Shown here in pieces: positions 37,200-46,758 of a stretch of 64,000 nt of DNA. The notes below the pieces were generated by a model. The model ran no database searches and was not told the origin of the DNA. It saw only the letters and a program-made list of their open reading frames with translations. Within the stretch, counting starts at the first letter, position 1. Each line of letters starts with the position of its first letter. The position numbers and the translations under genes were made by a program. Source of the stretch: Canibacter oris (GTDB lineage Bacteria > Actinomycetota > Actinomycetes > Actinomycetales > Microbacteriaceae); NCBI RefSeq assembly GCF_014197205.1, contig NZ_JACIFD010000007.1:1-64000 (forward strand), given 5' to 3'.

Positions 37200-37249
37200 T
37201 GTTTCTGAGAAAAATGCCCGATTAGGGTCATTTTTTGCACCCAAATACG
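37200..37249. other. AT-rich junction between array and cas2, possible leader
   Basis: Fifty nt with several A and T runs (including TTTTTT and AAAAAA) follow the last perfect repeat. As the degenerate repeat is at the far end, this side is where new spacers are expected to enter. The GGG-TCATTTTTT segment could also end array transcripts. No defined leader motif was recognised. Confidence 0.4.
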
Positions 37250-37570
37250 TTAGAAAAAAGCTAGCTGAGTGGGTGTTTCTTCGGGAGTTTCCTCTGTTGC
37301 GTTGGAAAAACAGATGGTTGCTGCCCATTGCCTATCAGTGACATGCATGATTCTGACATGTCCCTGCGGTGGCACCCCTGCCTTAATTTCTTTCACCGTG
37401 CTATCTGGCAAAGGCCCGGAGATGCAGTACTTCTGGTAAACCGAATACTGCATCTGGCAGAACCCCAAATCGAGAATCAGGTTTCTGAACTTAGTATAGT
37501 TCCGACGCTGAGTTTTGGTTTGCGTCGGTAAATCAAACATCACAACTGCCCACATCGGATCACTCGGCAT
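37250..37570 (-). CDS. cas2: CRISPR-associated endoribonuclease-like Cas2
   Basis: Cas2 joins Cas1 in the spacer-integration complex. The 106-residue product has the ferredoxin-like N-terminus WAVVMFDLPTQTKTQRRNY with the conserved Asp, then FRNLILDLGFCQMQYSVYQKYC. The ATG at 37568-37570 overlaps the end of cas1 by 11 nt and has GGAGAAG upstream inside cas1; the open extension to 37648 is rejected. It is the last gene of the cas operon, 50 nt from the array. Confidence 0.93.
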   Translation of the reverse strand: MPSDPMWAVVMFDLPTQTKTQRRNYTKFRNLILDLGFCQMQYSVYQKYCISGPLPDSTVKEIKAGVPPQGHVRIMHVTDRQWAATICFSNATEETPEETPTQLAFF

Positions 37571-38462
37571 ATTCTCTTCTCCAAACCGGAGGGTTAATAA
37601 AATCAATCTGCTTCTCGACATACAGTGCATAATGCTGTGCAAAATCACGAAAAACAGATGGGACGGTTAAACCATCAGCAGCAAATTTTCGCTGCGCGAT
37701 GGCAACCAATTCTGCACGTACCTTAGGTTTAGCGATGTCTTTATCGGATAACGCAAAAACACCAGCGTCGACAGCGGGACGAAACGGTTCAATGAGATCG
37801 TCAACCAGTGCAAAATTGTTCGCTCGGTTGCGGTGGAAAACCCCAAGTGCCGGAGTTAAACCCGCGGCTAATACCGCCTGGATTCCAAAACCACGCAGCA
37901 CCGTGTAAGCATAGTTTAAGCAAGCATTAGTGTCATCAAGATTCAACCTAGGAGTGCGCTTAAAATACCCGGGACCGGAAATCGCATCCCAGTAAATACG
38001 TGCAGCCTGCGCTTCTAAATTCGCTGGGTCGCCTGACCTCACAGCACCAGCAAGCTCTGTGAGCAGTTTATGCTCACGACTACCATTTACCTGCAACACA
38101 GCAGCCTGACCCAAAATTTTAGCCTTAACGATTCTCCCCCAGGCGTTCTTAGCCCGGGGCACTGTTAAAGTCGCTTGTGCGCGAGCCCTTGCACCTACTC
38201 GACCGTGTTCACTCCACGAATAAATGCCTCCTTCAGGCACTCCTTTCCAATCACAGATTAAAACCGAGATGTCCTGTTGCATTAAGCGATGCAAAGCCGC
38301 TGCAGAAACAGTCACCTGCATCCCAAGCAAAAGCACCGCAACATCAGCCAGTGGCAAATTAGTGACGCTGCCGTCAGCTTTGCAGATATTCACCGAACCG
38401 CGGGCAGTGCGAATACTGCCATTCAGGGTGGAACAATCAACAACCCGCCACTTCAGAGACAT
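37560..38462 (-). CDS. cas1: CRISPR-associated endonuclease Cas1 (type II)
   Basis: The integrase of the adaptation complex, 300 residues, full length for a type II Cas1. It has the N-terminal beta domain (SLKWRVVDCST.. to SVLICDWKG) and the helical catalytic domain with Glu in LEAQAARIYW, His in GVFHRNRANNFALVDD and acidic residues in DLIEPFRP. No frameshift or stop is seen. The ATG at 38460-38462 lies three bases after the cas9 stop, so it depends on the cas9 transcript. Together with cas2 it looks intact although cas9 is broken. Confidence 0.94.
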   Translation of the reverse strand: MSLKWRVVDCSTLNGSIRTARGSVNICKADGSVTNLPLADVAVLLLGMQVTVSAAALHRLMQQDISVLICDWKGVPEGGIYSWSEHGRVGARARAQATLTVPRAKNAWGRIVKAKILGQAAVLQVNGSREHKLLTELAGAVRSGDPANLEAQAARIYWDAISGPGYFKRTPRLNLDDTNACLNYAYTVLRGFGIQAVLAAGLTPALGVFHRNRANNFALVDDLIEPFRPAVDAGVFALSDKDIAKPKVRAELVAIAQRKFAADGLTVPSVFRDFAQHYALYVEKQIDFINPPVWRREYAE

Positions 38463-38465
38463 AAC

Positions 38466-41400
38466 TCATGCTTTCAATTGCACCGTTGTTGGCAGCGAAT
38501 TTGAGGCAGCATCACCGTAGCGTTTTTCACCGAGAGCATTGCGGTGTATAACCTCCACGGTTTGCTGCAGCAATACATTCAATGATATTTGCAGTCCCTT
38601 CACTCCTAGAATGCGGCACACTGCTTGATTATTTGCGAGTAAAGCGTTGTTTTGATTCTCGAGTCCTTCCGCTGACAATTGTCGAGGTTTGATTGTGATG
38701 CGGGCGGTATCGTAAAAGCCAGTAATTGTCCAAGTATTCGTCTCGGGCAAAATGGTTAAGAAGTCTTTTAAGGCACCACTACCCGACTCAAAAGCGCTGC
38801 TGTCGAAAGCCAGCTCGGTGCCCGATACAATCCAGGTGAGATACTCTGCTGTGCCAGCCAAAACCTGCTCACGCACCTTCGCCTGGGCTGTCCGCAAACT
38901 GATTGATTCCGGCGGCAGCGGCACTGTAAACAGGTCTTCGCTGCTGTGACGCAGCAGGTCCTGCATAAACACCCGCACCATACCATACTCGGGTTTACCG
39001 CCTGGCTTTTTTGGTGCCAGTCGATACAGCCGTGCGTGGTGGATTGTGCTGCCAATCTCAGCCCACCCCTCACGTACCGCAATCGCGGCAATCGACTTAG
39101 GGAAAATGTTAATCACATCTGGTGCGCTAAACCACCGATTTTTGACGCGAATCTCACGCTGCAGATTTTCCGGCAAACCGGTTTTAGCATCAAAATCGGG
39201 CAGTCGGGTCAGCGCCAACCACAGTTGCGGAGTGCTCGCGCGATCAATCTCCTCAACGCTCCAAGCATCCCCTAAACGTTTCGGCGTGCTGCCTTTCGGG
39301 CAGAACGGGCGCACCGTGTCATCGTGTGCTTTGCTGTTGCCCAGCCCCAAGCGCAAATTCTGGGTTACCGGAACATTATCTGCTTGCAGTGCTTCGTTGA
39401 AAAGGCCTAGCAAGACTTCCATGTGCTGCCGCCACACGGCATAAATTTTTTGGGCGGCGTGATCCGCACCATCAAATTGTTTCCAATTGCCAGTGTGACG
39501 CTGACTGAGATTCTCTGCCTGCCGCATATTAGAGCGGATCGCCAGTGTTTGTGCGACACTCGGGCGTAGCAGTGCCACAATTGCGGCATCCATCGCGTGA
39601 TGGCGGCGATCAAGCCGGGTTTTTGCTTTGCCGCCGATTAGCTCCACCTTGCCCTCAAAGCCTGTCGCGCGGCGGGCATCTGCAGTTATCGACCCTGCGT
39701 ATGTGCCGACGGTAATCTCTTGCTTAGAGCGGAAATGATATTTAATACGTGCAGCCAGCTCGCGTGCCATCCATGCGACAGAGGCTATAGAGCGAGAATC
39801 AATGGCCTCGTCTGGAGTGCGTTTTTTGAGCCGCAACAACACTTCCTGTTTGAAACGTTTAAGCTCACGACCGTCAAAGTTGTCGTAAGGTGTGAGGTTC
39901 CGGACCCGTTCAGCTACAGCAGCGTAGCTGACATTGGGGCGGCCAGTATCTTCTGCCCAGACCGCAAAAGGTCGGTTAGATTTATCTTTGTTGCACTCTT
40001 TACAAGCGGCAGCAAGATTAACGCGGGTGTTTGTTGATTCCGGCCCCTTGCGCGGCACTATGTGATCCATTTCTGCCGTGAAGAAATCAATAAACGTGCC
40101 ACAGTAAAGGCAGCAATTGCGTTGCCGCGCGAGAGCCAGCCAGCGCGTGACAGAGCTGCTTGAGCCGCCCGGCTGCACACCAATCCGCGCCTCCATCTCG
40201 GCAACAATCTTTTCGTTGAGCTCTGCCCGCTGCTTTAACTCCTTCAGGTACTCCCGGGTTTTCGCCTCTGACGCGAACGCGGTGCGCACGTGCTCAATAT
40301 TAATGGTTGCCGGGGTGCCCCAGCGGCGCTCCGCAGCAAGCAGCCAGCGGTTTACTATTTTCAAAACCCGATCTACCGCGGGGTTGCCAACCGGCTCACC
40401 AATCGGATCAGCTGGCGGCCGCCAATCGCGCTCAACATTAAAAAGTGTCTGCCGCGCGGTGAACAGATCGCAGCCTGTTGCAAGCATTTGCGCGGTTAGT
40501 TTTTCTAGTGAATCTACAGAGTAAGCGGCGCGACCAGCCGGGAGACTAATCGACTCCAGTTTTTGCAGCTCGTCATCATCACATGCCTCCAAAAACTCAG
40601 TCACCGCTTCAGCACCGATAGCTTCCTGCGGCAGCTGTTCTGAGTTAGCAAGCTGGCTCACCATCGCGGCACGTTGTAGCTCATCTGCGTTCGCCCACCA
40701 GGTTTTAACGCCTTGTGGTTGGAATTCAAAATGCGCACGCTAGTGATATCGCGCGGCGGTGTTTTGCCGGTGTGTTCCACGTCTGCACCAGCGGATGCCA
40801 GACCACCAAGGCTCGCGACGCTGACACCGAGGTGATCGGCAAGTAACTCCCAAGTTGTACCATCTTTCCCGGTTTGCGCCAGCAGAAAATCCGTGGCTTT
40901 TTGCAACTCAGCGGCTGACAGCGGCTGCTCGGCGACCCGCAGATTAGCTAAGGTGCTGACAATCTTAAATTTCTGAAAAGCAGGATGCGCTTTCGGTGCC
41001 CTGGTGAGTTTTTCTTGCCCCGGCAAGTGATCTTTCCCAGCCCGCTCGGCCGCTTTGCCTTTCGGGCTCTCAGACGCAAAGACACAGGAGATAAGCTCGA
41101 ACACAAAAGCAGCTGGCAACTGCTGCATGGTAGCAATCTGATGAATCTCGTTAGCGAGATCCTGCTGATGCAGCTTACCGTGTAGGTCACCACCGCGCAC
41201 GCGATACTGGTTGATAAAAGCTTTTTGTTTTGCAGCCGTTTTATCAGGGTTAGGAATCACCCCGATGGTGTGTGCCAGCTTCGGTACTAGAGCTTCACAC
41301 ACAATCTGTGCTGGAGTTGCACTGTCATCAAACTCATGAAAAGTTACCTTGCTTACCCGCTCCCGCATCGCTTCATAAAATTGGCTGTAGGGCGCCGGCT

Positions 41401-41854
41401 GCTGCAGCGTTTTAGTGGAGGAATAAGGGTTACGCCAACCGCGATGCCGCGCAATGTGCCGCAGCGCAACGGGTAACAGTAGCAGCAGCTCGGCTTTATC
41501 AACCTGCTCGGTTGCCAGGCGTTGGCGCACCTTCCACGGCCAGTACGGGTCGTTATTGCTGTGGTTATCCACCAGCATATAGCCTGCTGACTCTAGCAAA
41601 GCATCAAGCTGCGCTAACCGCTTCTTACGGCGCCGCACCCGGTGCCGAGCGCGTCGCGCCACTCCAGCAACAGCAAGCCTGCTGGTGGCACTTTTAGCCT
41701 GCTCAGGGTCAACGCCAGAATCGTGAGTGTACACAACCGCGTTAAGAAGTTTTAACGGTGTGCCATCGTCGGCAACCTCAATCGCCGCAAGACCCACAGA
41801 ATTCAAGCCAACATCAATACCAACTTTGTACTGCAACTGCGCTGCTTTGCTCAT
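38466..41854 (-). pseudogene. cas9: cas9 (type II-C) interrupted by a one-base frameshift
   Basis: Two overlapping frames (41854-40658 and 40664-38466) add up to a 1129-residue Cas9 if one A is restored in the AAAA run at 40703-40706 (coding strand TTAAAACC). The shifted frame ends 45 nt later. N-terminal part: RuvC-I YKVGIDVGLNSVG with Asp14, and an Arg-rich bridge helix RRARHRVRRRKKR. C-terminal part: RuvC-II INIEHVR, HNH domain CLYC..DHIVPR..CKECNKD with two CxxC pairs, RuvC-III HHAMDAA, and the PAM-interacting end. All catalytic residues are kept on both sides, so the lesion is recent or a sequencing error. Start ATG 41852-41854 has only a weak ribosome site. Confidence 0.9.
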
Positions 41855-41869
41855 AGCAGAATTATAAGG

Positions 41870-41969
41870 AAACAAAACCGCCACCTGCAATAGCAAGTGG
41901 CGGTTAAATTATCTCCGATTGGAGGGACCATTCGACGCCTCTAACACGGAGACGTTTACTGAGATTGAG
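41870..41969 (-). ncRNA. tracrRNA
   Basis: On the minus strand, from a predicted start near 41969: anti-repeat CTCAATCTCAGT pairing with the first 12 nt of the repeat (11 Watson-Crick pairs and one G-U), a 7-bp stem-loop (ACGTCTC/GAGGCGT), a 4-bp stem-loop (CTCC-AATC-GGAG), and a terminator hairpin (41876-41884 with 41897-41905, extended inside) followed by TTTTGTTT. This is the architecture of a type II tracrRNA. It ends about 15 nt before the cas9 start codon, on the same strand. Confidence 0.88.
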
Positions 41970-41975
41970 GATTTA

Positions 41976-42005
41976 ATTATATCCTGTTGTCAGCATCGAA
42001 TGCAA
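41976..42005 (-). promoter_or_regulatory. Promoter of tracrRNA (and perhaps cas operon)
   Basis: On the minus strand TTGCAT (42000-42005), an 18-nt spacer and a perfect TATAAT (41976-41981). The start expected about 7 nt downstream falls on the first base of the anti-repeat. Confidence 0.8.
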
Positions 42006-42015
42006 CAGCAGAGTG

Positions 42016-43545
42016 CTATCCCTCGTCAGGCACCAGCACCGGGGTGTCGCGGTTCAGGCTTTCACCGCGGAAGTACGGTTTAGCGTCTTTGTTAAGAGCC
42101 CACAGCCCCATCACTACCAGCCCCAGCGCCAGCGCGCCGATACCGATCACAAAAACACCTCCAATGCCGAAGAACACGGTGTAGCCGTACTCCGGATCAA
42201 TCATGTCGATTGCGCTCTGCACGAAAGCGTAACCAAGCATCAGGCCACCCAGCGTCGGGAAGATGCCGCGCATCCATAGGTTGCGGGCGCTGTCACGCAG
42301 GGTGTCACGGTAGTACCAGACGCAAGCGAAGCACACGATGGTGTAGTACAGGGCAATCGCCAAGCCCATCGAGAGCAGCGAATCGGCAAGAATATCCTGC
42401 GACACAATCGACATCACCACATAGTATGCAATCGCCGCGATGCCCATCACCGTGGTCGAGAACCACGGCGTCTTAAACTTCGGGTGCAGGAGCGCAAACT
42501 TTGCCGGCAATGCCCGATACACCGCCATTGACAGGGTGCCGCGAGCAGTTGGCAGAATCGTGGTCTGTGTGGAAGAAGCAGCAGACACCATCACCGCCAG
42601 AATCAAGAACCAGCCCCATGGGCCGAACAACGCCCCAGAGAGCACACTGAAAACATCGTCGAGGTTTTCTTCTACCGTTAACCCGGTGCCGCTGTCACCC
42701 ATGCCAGCAAACATCATTGCCGCCACAGTCACCCCCACGTATAGCACGATCAGCACCGCAATGCTCAAAAGTGCGGCGCGGCCCGGCACGGTGCGCGGAT
42801 TCTTCGTTTCTTCGTTCAGTGCCAGACAGGTGTCCCAACCCCAGTAAATGAACAGGGCCAGCAGCACCGCCTCAATAAAACCGCCATACTCAGTGATCTG
42901 GGTGATATCAAACCAAGCCCAGTCAAAAGCGACAGAATCAGGGTTGGATCCGCTCACCGCGTGCACCACAGCCGCAATCGCAAAAGCCACCATGGCGCCA
43001 ATCTGCACAACCATCAGAATCATCTGCATTTTTTCGCCGATTTGCACCCCGACGGTGGAGATAAACGTCATCAACGCAATAAACACCACCGCGGTTGTGA
43101 CCACGATTGTGCGGTTGCTGGCAAACTCTTCATTACCAAGTAGCAGCCAGAAGTACTGTCCGGAAATTTCTCCCACGTTCGCCAGCACCATTACGGCAGA
43201 CACCGCCACGGCCCAGCCGCCGATCCACCCAATAATTGGCCCAAAAGCTTTCGCGCCCCACACGAAAGCGGTGCCGCAGTCGGGCATTTCCCGGTTGAGC
43301 TCTTGATACGCGAGAGCCGCAAAAACCATGGGGATGCAAGCCACAATAAACACCACCGGAGCCTGCGCGCCAACCGCCAGAATCACGTAGCCGAGCGTTG
43401 CAGCCAGAGAGTACAACGGTGCGGTTGATGCCAGACCGATGACTGTAGAGCCGACAACGCCGAGCGCAGCGCTGTTAAGGCCTTTGCCGACGTGAATATG
43501 GCCGGTGTCAGTAGCGTTACTGAGGGTTAGTTTTTGTTTCGCCAC
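42016..43545 (-). CDS. APC family amino acid permease
   Basis: A 509-residue inner-membrane transporter of the APC superfamily with about 12-13 hydrophobic helices. Helix 1 carries the GVVGSTVIGLASTAPLYSL segment with the glycine pattern for substrate binding, then ELNREMPDCGTAFVW, and FIYWGWDTCLALNEETKNPRTVPGRA, a conserved APC loop. Substrate is probably an amino acid or amine; it cannot be specified. The GTG at 43543-43545 has AAGGAG upstream (43551-43557), so an open extension to 43968 that overlaps dcp is rejected. It is divergent from dcp. Confidence 0.9.
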   Translation of the reverse strand: MAKQKLTLSNATDTGHIHVGKGLNSAALGVVGSTVIGLASTAPLYSLAATLGYVILAVGAQAPVVFIVACIPMVFAALAYQELNREMPDCGTAFVWGAKAFGPIIGWIGGWAVAVSAVMVLANVGEISGQYFWLLLGNEEFASNRTIVVTTAVVFIALMTFISTVGVQIGEKMQMILMVVQIGAMVAFAIAAVVHAVSGSNPDSVAFDWAWFDITQITEYGGFIEAVLLALFIYWGWDTCLALNEETKNPRTVPGRAALLSIAVLIVLYVGVTVAAMMFAGMGDSGTGLTVEENLDDVFSVLSGALFGPWGWFLILAVMVSAASSTQTTILPTARGTLSMAVYRALPAKFALLHPKFKTPWFSTTVMGIAAIAYYVVMSIVSQDILADSLLSMGLAIALYYTIVCFACVWYYRDTLRDSARNLWMRGIFPTLGGLMLGYAFVQSAIDMIDPEYGYTVFFGIGGVFVIGIGALALGLVVMGLWALNKDAKPYFRGESLNRDTPVLVPDEG

Positions 43546-43656
43546 TTTACGCTCCTTATGAAACGGATCATCTTTGAACACCATCAGTCTATAACCAAAA
43601 ACCACCGGATACAATGGTGAAAATTTGCGGTTGCGCAAAAGAGTAAAATTGTGCGC

Positions 43657-45690
43657 ATGACTGAAAACGTAAATAATCCACTGCTGACGCGATCCACCCT
43701 CCCCTATCAACTGCCTGTGTGGGAGCAGATTAAACCGGAGCACATCGTTCCGGCTGTTAAAACTGCGATTGCCGCAACCGAAGCCGCTTGGGAGCGCATC
43801 GCCACCCAGGAGGCAGCGCCAACCGTCGCCAACACAGTGTACGAGTTGCACGATGCTGGCCGCCAGCTGAGCGAGATTCTGAACATCGCTTTCACCCTGT
43901 TTTCTTCCATCGGCGGCCCCGAGCTGGAGGCTGCAGAGGCTGAAATCGGCCCGCTGCTGAGCGCCCACGACAACACTTACCGGCTCGACGAGCGGCTCTA
44001 CAATCGACTTGCTGCGATTGATTTAAGCGACGCAGACGCTGAAACCGCACACTATATTAAAACAGAGCTGCTGAAATTTGAGCAGGGCGGCATCAAGCTT
44101 GATGCCGCTGATAAGGCTAAACTGCGGGAGCTCGACGCGGCTATCAGCGAGGCAGAAATTGCCTTCTCGCAGCGCGCAACTCTGGCGATGAGCGACAACG
44201 AGGTGGTTTTCACCGACGCTGCTGAGCTTGAGGGATTGAGTGCTGAGCAACTTGCGGCTTACGAACAGGCTGACGGCACCTGGAAGCTGCCGCTTGATAA
44301 CTACACCAATCAACCGGTGCAAGCGGAGCTCAAGCTGCAGGCGTCTCGCGAAAAGGTTTTGGCGGCATCACTGTCGCGCGGTCTTGGTGAGCACGAGAGC
44401 AGCGACACCAGGGAGCTGATTTTGCGGATCGCGAAGCTGCGTGCTGAGCGGGCTGCTCTGCTGGGCTACCCATATCACGCCCAGGCGGTTGCTGCCGCCG
44501 GGATGGCGCAGGATTCTGACGCCATTATGGAGCTACTGCGCAGCGTCAGCAGCTCGGCTTTAGCAGCCGCGAAACAGGAGGCGGAGCGCTTTAAGCAGCT
44601 GGCTGCGGCTGACGGTTTGCGTGAGTTGCGAGCCGCTGACTGGCTGTTTTACGAGGCTAAGCTCCGCGCCGAGCTGGGTATTGATGAGAGTGAATTAGCG
44701 CCTTACTTTGAGTTGAACAGCGTGGTTGAGCGCGGCTTGTTCTTTGCTGCTGAAAAACTGTACGGGATTCGTTTCGTGCCGCTCCCGGAGCTGAAGGGAT
44801 ATCTGCCGAGCGTCAAAACCTGGGAGGTTCAGGAAGCTGACGGCACCCCGATTGCGCTGTTCCAGGCTGACTTCTTCCGCCGCAAAGGAAAATCAGGCGG
44901 AGCCTGGATGCACGCGATTGTGGAGGGCGCCAAGCGCGACGGTAACCTGCCGGTGATCATGAACAACTGCAACTATCCAGAGCCGCAGTCGGGTGAGCCG
45001 TGCCTGCTGACCTGGGATCATGTCATCACCCTGTTCCATGAGTTCGGGCATGCGCTGCACGGGATGTTCGCGGACTCCCAGTACCGCTGGACCTGTGGCA
45101 CTAACGTGGCGCGCGACTTTGTGGAGGCGCCGAGCCAGTTTAACGAGATGTGGGCGTATCATCCAGAAGTTGTTGCTAACTACGCAGTGCACTATGAGAC
45201 CGGTGAAAAACTGCCTGCCGAGACCGTACAGCAGCTGGTTGATGCGGCAACCTTCGGGCAGGCTTTCGCTACCACTGAGCAGCTGTCAGCGGCTTTGGTG
45301 GATCAGCTGTGGCATCGACTAACTCCGACTGAGGTGCCAGACGACGTTGCCGAGTTTGAAGCGCATGCGCTGCGCCAGGTTGGGATGGATTACGACTTGA
45401 TTCCTCCGCGGTATCGCTCTGCTTACTTCACCCACACTTTCGGCGGCGGCTACGACGCTGGCTACTACTCATACGTGTGGGCAGAGGTTGTGGCTGCAGA
45501 GATCGAACACTGGTTCCGCACTGTGGGCGCCGAGAACGGTGACGGTGGTCTGAACCGCGCCGCCGGTGAAAAGGTACGCCGTGAGTTGCTTGGGCGGGGT
45601 TCTTCTCGTCCAGAGATGGATTCTGTGCGGGCCGTGCTCGGACGTGATCCGGAGCCGGCAGCGGTGCTGCGCCGCCGTGGGCTGAACTAG
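43657..45690 (+). CDS. dcp: M3 family peptidyl-dipeptidase Dcp
   Basis: A 677-residue zinc oligopeptidase of the M3A family. The HEFGH zinc motif starts at His461, and the third ligand Glu lies in DFVEAPSQFNEMW. N-terminal LPYQLPVWEQIKPEHIVPAV and C-terminal FTHTFGGGYDAGYYSYVWAE are typical. It cleaves dipeptides from the C-terminus of peptides in the cytosol. ATG 43657 is preferred over a GTG two codons upstream. It is divergent from the amino-acid permease; the pair would suit peptide and amino-acid use, but that is inference. Confidence 0.93.
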   Translation: MTENVNNPLLTRSTLPYQLPVWEQIKPEHIVPAVKTAIAATEAAWERIATQEAAPTVANTVYELHDAGRQLSEILNIAFTLFSSIGGPELEAAEAEIGPLLSAHDNTYRLDERLYNRLAAIDLSDADAETAHYIKTELLKFEQGGIKLDAADKAKLRELDAAISEAEIAFSQRATLAMSDNEVVFTDAAELEGLSAEQLAAYEQADGTWKLPLDNYTNQPVQAELKLQASREKVLAASLSRGLGEHESSDTRELILRIAKLRAERAALLGYPYHAQAVAAAGMAQDSDAIMELLRSVSSSALAAAKQEAERFKQLAAADGLRELRAADWLFYEAKLRAELGIDESELAPYFELNSVVERGLFFAAEKLYGIRFVPLPELKGYLPSVKTWEVQEADGTPIALFQADFFRRKGKSGGAWMHAIVEGAKRDGNLPVIMNNCNYPEPQSGEPCLLTWDHVITLFHEFGHALHGMFADSQYRWTCGTNVARDFVEAPSQFNEMWAYHPEVVANYAVHYETGEKLPAETVQQLVDAATFGQAFATTEQLSAALVDQLWHRLTPTEVPDDVAEFEAHALRQVGMDYDLIPPRYRSAYFTHTFGGGYDAGYYSYVWAEVVAAEIEHWFRTVGAENGDGGLNRAAGEKVRRELLGRGSSRPEMDSVRAVLGRDPEPAAVLRRRGLN

Positions 45691-45926
45691 ACAGCAGCGA
45701 CCAGCAGCGCTGACACCCATCAAGCGACCGAGTGCGGCGCGGCTATTTTGATAGTCGTGCCGCACTCGCGTTGTGTCACACACGGGGCCTTGCGCCGTGC
45801 ATCGCATGCCGGCGTGCCCTGCCTGAAGCTATTTCGTGTCGGATGGATTAAGGCAGGCGGACAGCCTGGCGGCTGTCAGCGCAGCGGGCGGCACCGCTGC
45901 TAACGGCAGATGCCCGGGAATAGCAA
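45691..45926. other. Non-coding region between dcp and tRNA-Val
   Basis: It contains a large hairpin (45729-45746 with 45751-45768, two wobble pairs, 4-nt loop) that probably ends dcp transcription, and several further short inverted repeats (for example GACAGC..GCTGTC near 45861-45880). No gene was recognised. Confidence 0.55.
45729..45768 (+). terminator. Hairpin downstream of dcp
   Basis: An 18-bp stem with two wobble-type positions and a TTTG loop, 39 nt after the dcp stop. It is very stable but not followed by a long T-run. Confidence 0.6.
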
Positions 45927-45949
45927 AAAACCCGCTTGCGGCGGGTTTT
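45927..45949 (-). terminator. tRNA-Val terminator
   Basis: On the minus strand a 9-bp stem AAAACCCGC/GCGGGTTTT followed by further T, starting 6 nt after the tRNA 3' end. Confidence 0.85.
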
Positions 45950-45954
45950 ATCTG

Positions 45955-46028
45955 TGCGCCCGGAGAGACTCGAACTCCCGACCCCCTGGGTGTAAACCAA
46001 GTGCTCTAACCAACTGAGCTACAGGCGC
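45955..46028 (-). tRNA. tRNA-Val (anticodon TAC)
   Basis: A 74-nt cloverleaf on the minus strand: acceptor GCGCCTG/CGGGCGC with one G-U, D arm GCTC..GAGC, anticodon stem CTTGG/CCAGG with loop TTTACAC (anticodon TAC), T arm GGGAG-TTCGAGT-CTCTC, discriminator A. CCA is not encoded. Confidence 0.96.
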
Positions 46029-46086
46029 TTGTCTTGCGACTTTTCTGTTGTTGTCGGTGACAACTCAATAACTATAACAACATTTT

Positions 46087-46632
46087 TTAAGCCCTCGCAA
46101 ATGGCTCCCCGGCCTCGGCGTGTCGCAAGGCTGCGAGGGTGTTTTCGTAGCTCGCGGTATCCCGTTGCTGCCCCGGGATGGCGCTAAAGACGGCGCTGAT
46201 CCGCCCCCGCTGATCGACAAGCAAAGTTTTGCGCAGGCTGCTTCCGGTCTGCGCGTTAAATGCACCGTAGCGGCGCGAAATTTTACCGTGCGGCCAGAAG
46301 TCACTGACCACCACAACATTGGCGGGAATATCCTGCTGGGTTTGCAGCCATGATCGTAAAGTATGCTTACTGTCGCAGGTAATAATCACCAGCTGCGCCT
46401 CCAAGCTCGGTGCGAGTTGCAGCAGCTCTGTCACCTCCGCATCGCACACCGGAGTGAATGCGTTCGGGATGAAAACGAGAAACTGCGGCTGTTGCGCTGT
46501 AGCTGTCCGCAGGTGATAAAGCTCTCCTTTGATGTCCGGGAGTGAGAAATCTGGGGCGGTGGATCCAGCCGCCGAGCGTGCCGCTGTAACGCGCCCGCGG
46601 ATTTTAACCATGGTCTTGTGTAAAAAATGCAT
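46087..46632 (-). CDS. Peroxiredoxin (AhpE-like)
   Basis: A thiol peroxidase of the AhpC/TSA family, up to 181 residues. APDFSLPD begins the thioredoxin fold, and the peroxidatic Cys lies in the PNAFTPVCDAEV motif (PxxxTxxC form). No obvious resolving Cys in the usual C-terminal position, which fits a 1-Cys AhpE-like enzyme; a second Cys sits in IITCDSKHT. The start is uncertain: ATG 46632, or ATG 46611, which is closer to the usual AhpE length. It is divergent from aceE, a neighbourhood common in actinobacteria. Confidence 0.85.
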   Translation of the reverse strand: MHFLHKTMVKIRGRVTAARSAAGSTAPDFSLPDIKGELYHLRTATAQQPQFLVFIPNAFTPVCDAEVTELLQLAPSLEAQLVIITCDSKHTLRSWLQTQQDIPANVVVVSDFWPHGKISRRYGAFNAQTGSSLRKTLLVDQRGRISAVFSAIPGQQRDTASYENTLAALRHAEAGEPFARA

Positions 46633-46758
46633 GCTGAGGATATTTTAGAGGTATTGTGCAAAACTCGCACCCCCTCCGCCTGTCACCTAGTAGGATAGTA
46701 ACGTGTCTGCAAAAGCAGAGTGTCCGTAGCGCATTGCGCGTATCAGCAGAGGATGAAG

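Noticed and set aside
37134-37328. A 64-codon open frame across the last spacer and cas2 end
   Set aside because: It is made of spacer, repeat and antisense cas2 sequence.
40700-40710. Programmed -1 frameshift in cas9
   Set aside because: The run is only AAAA, it is not a classical X-XXY-YYZ heptamer in the reading frame, and programmed shifting is not known for Cas9. It remains a minor possibility, noted in the finding.
40658-41854. The two cas9 frames as a natural two-subunit Cas9
   Set aside because: The split falls inside the REC region, the second frame has no ribosome site at its first ATG, and one base restores a continuous Cas9 of normal length.
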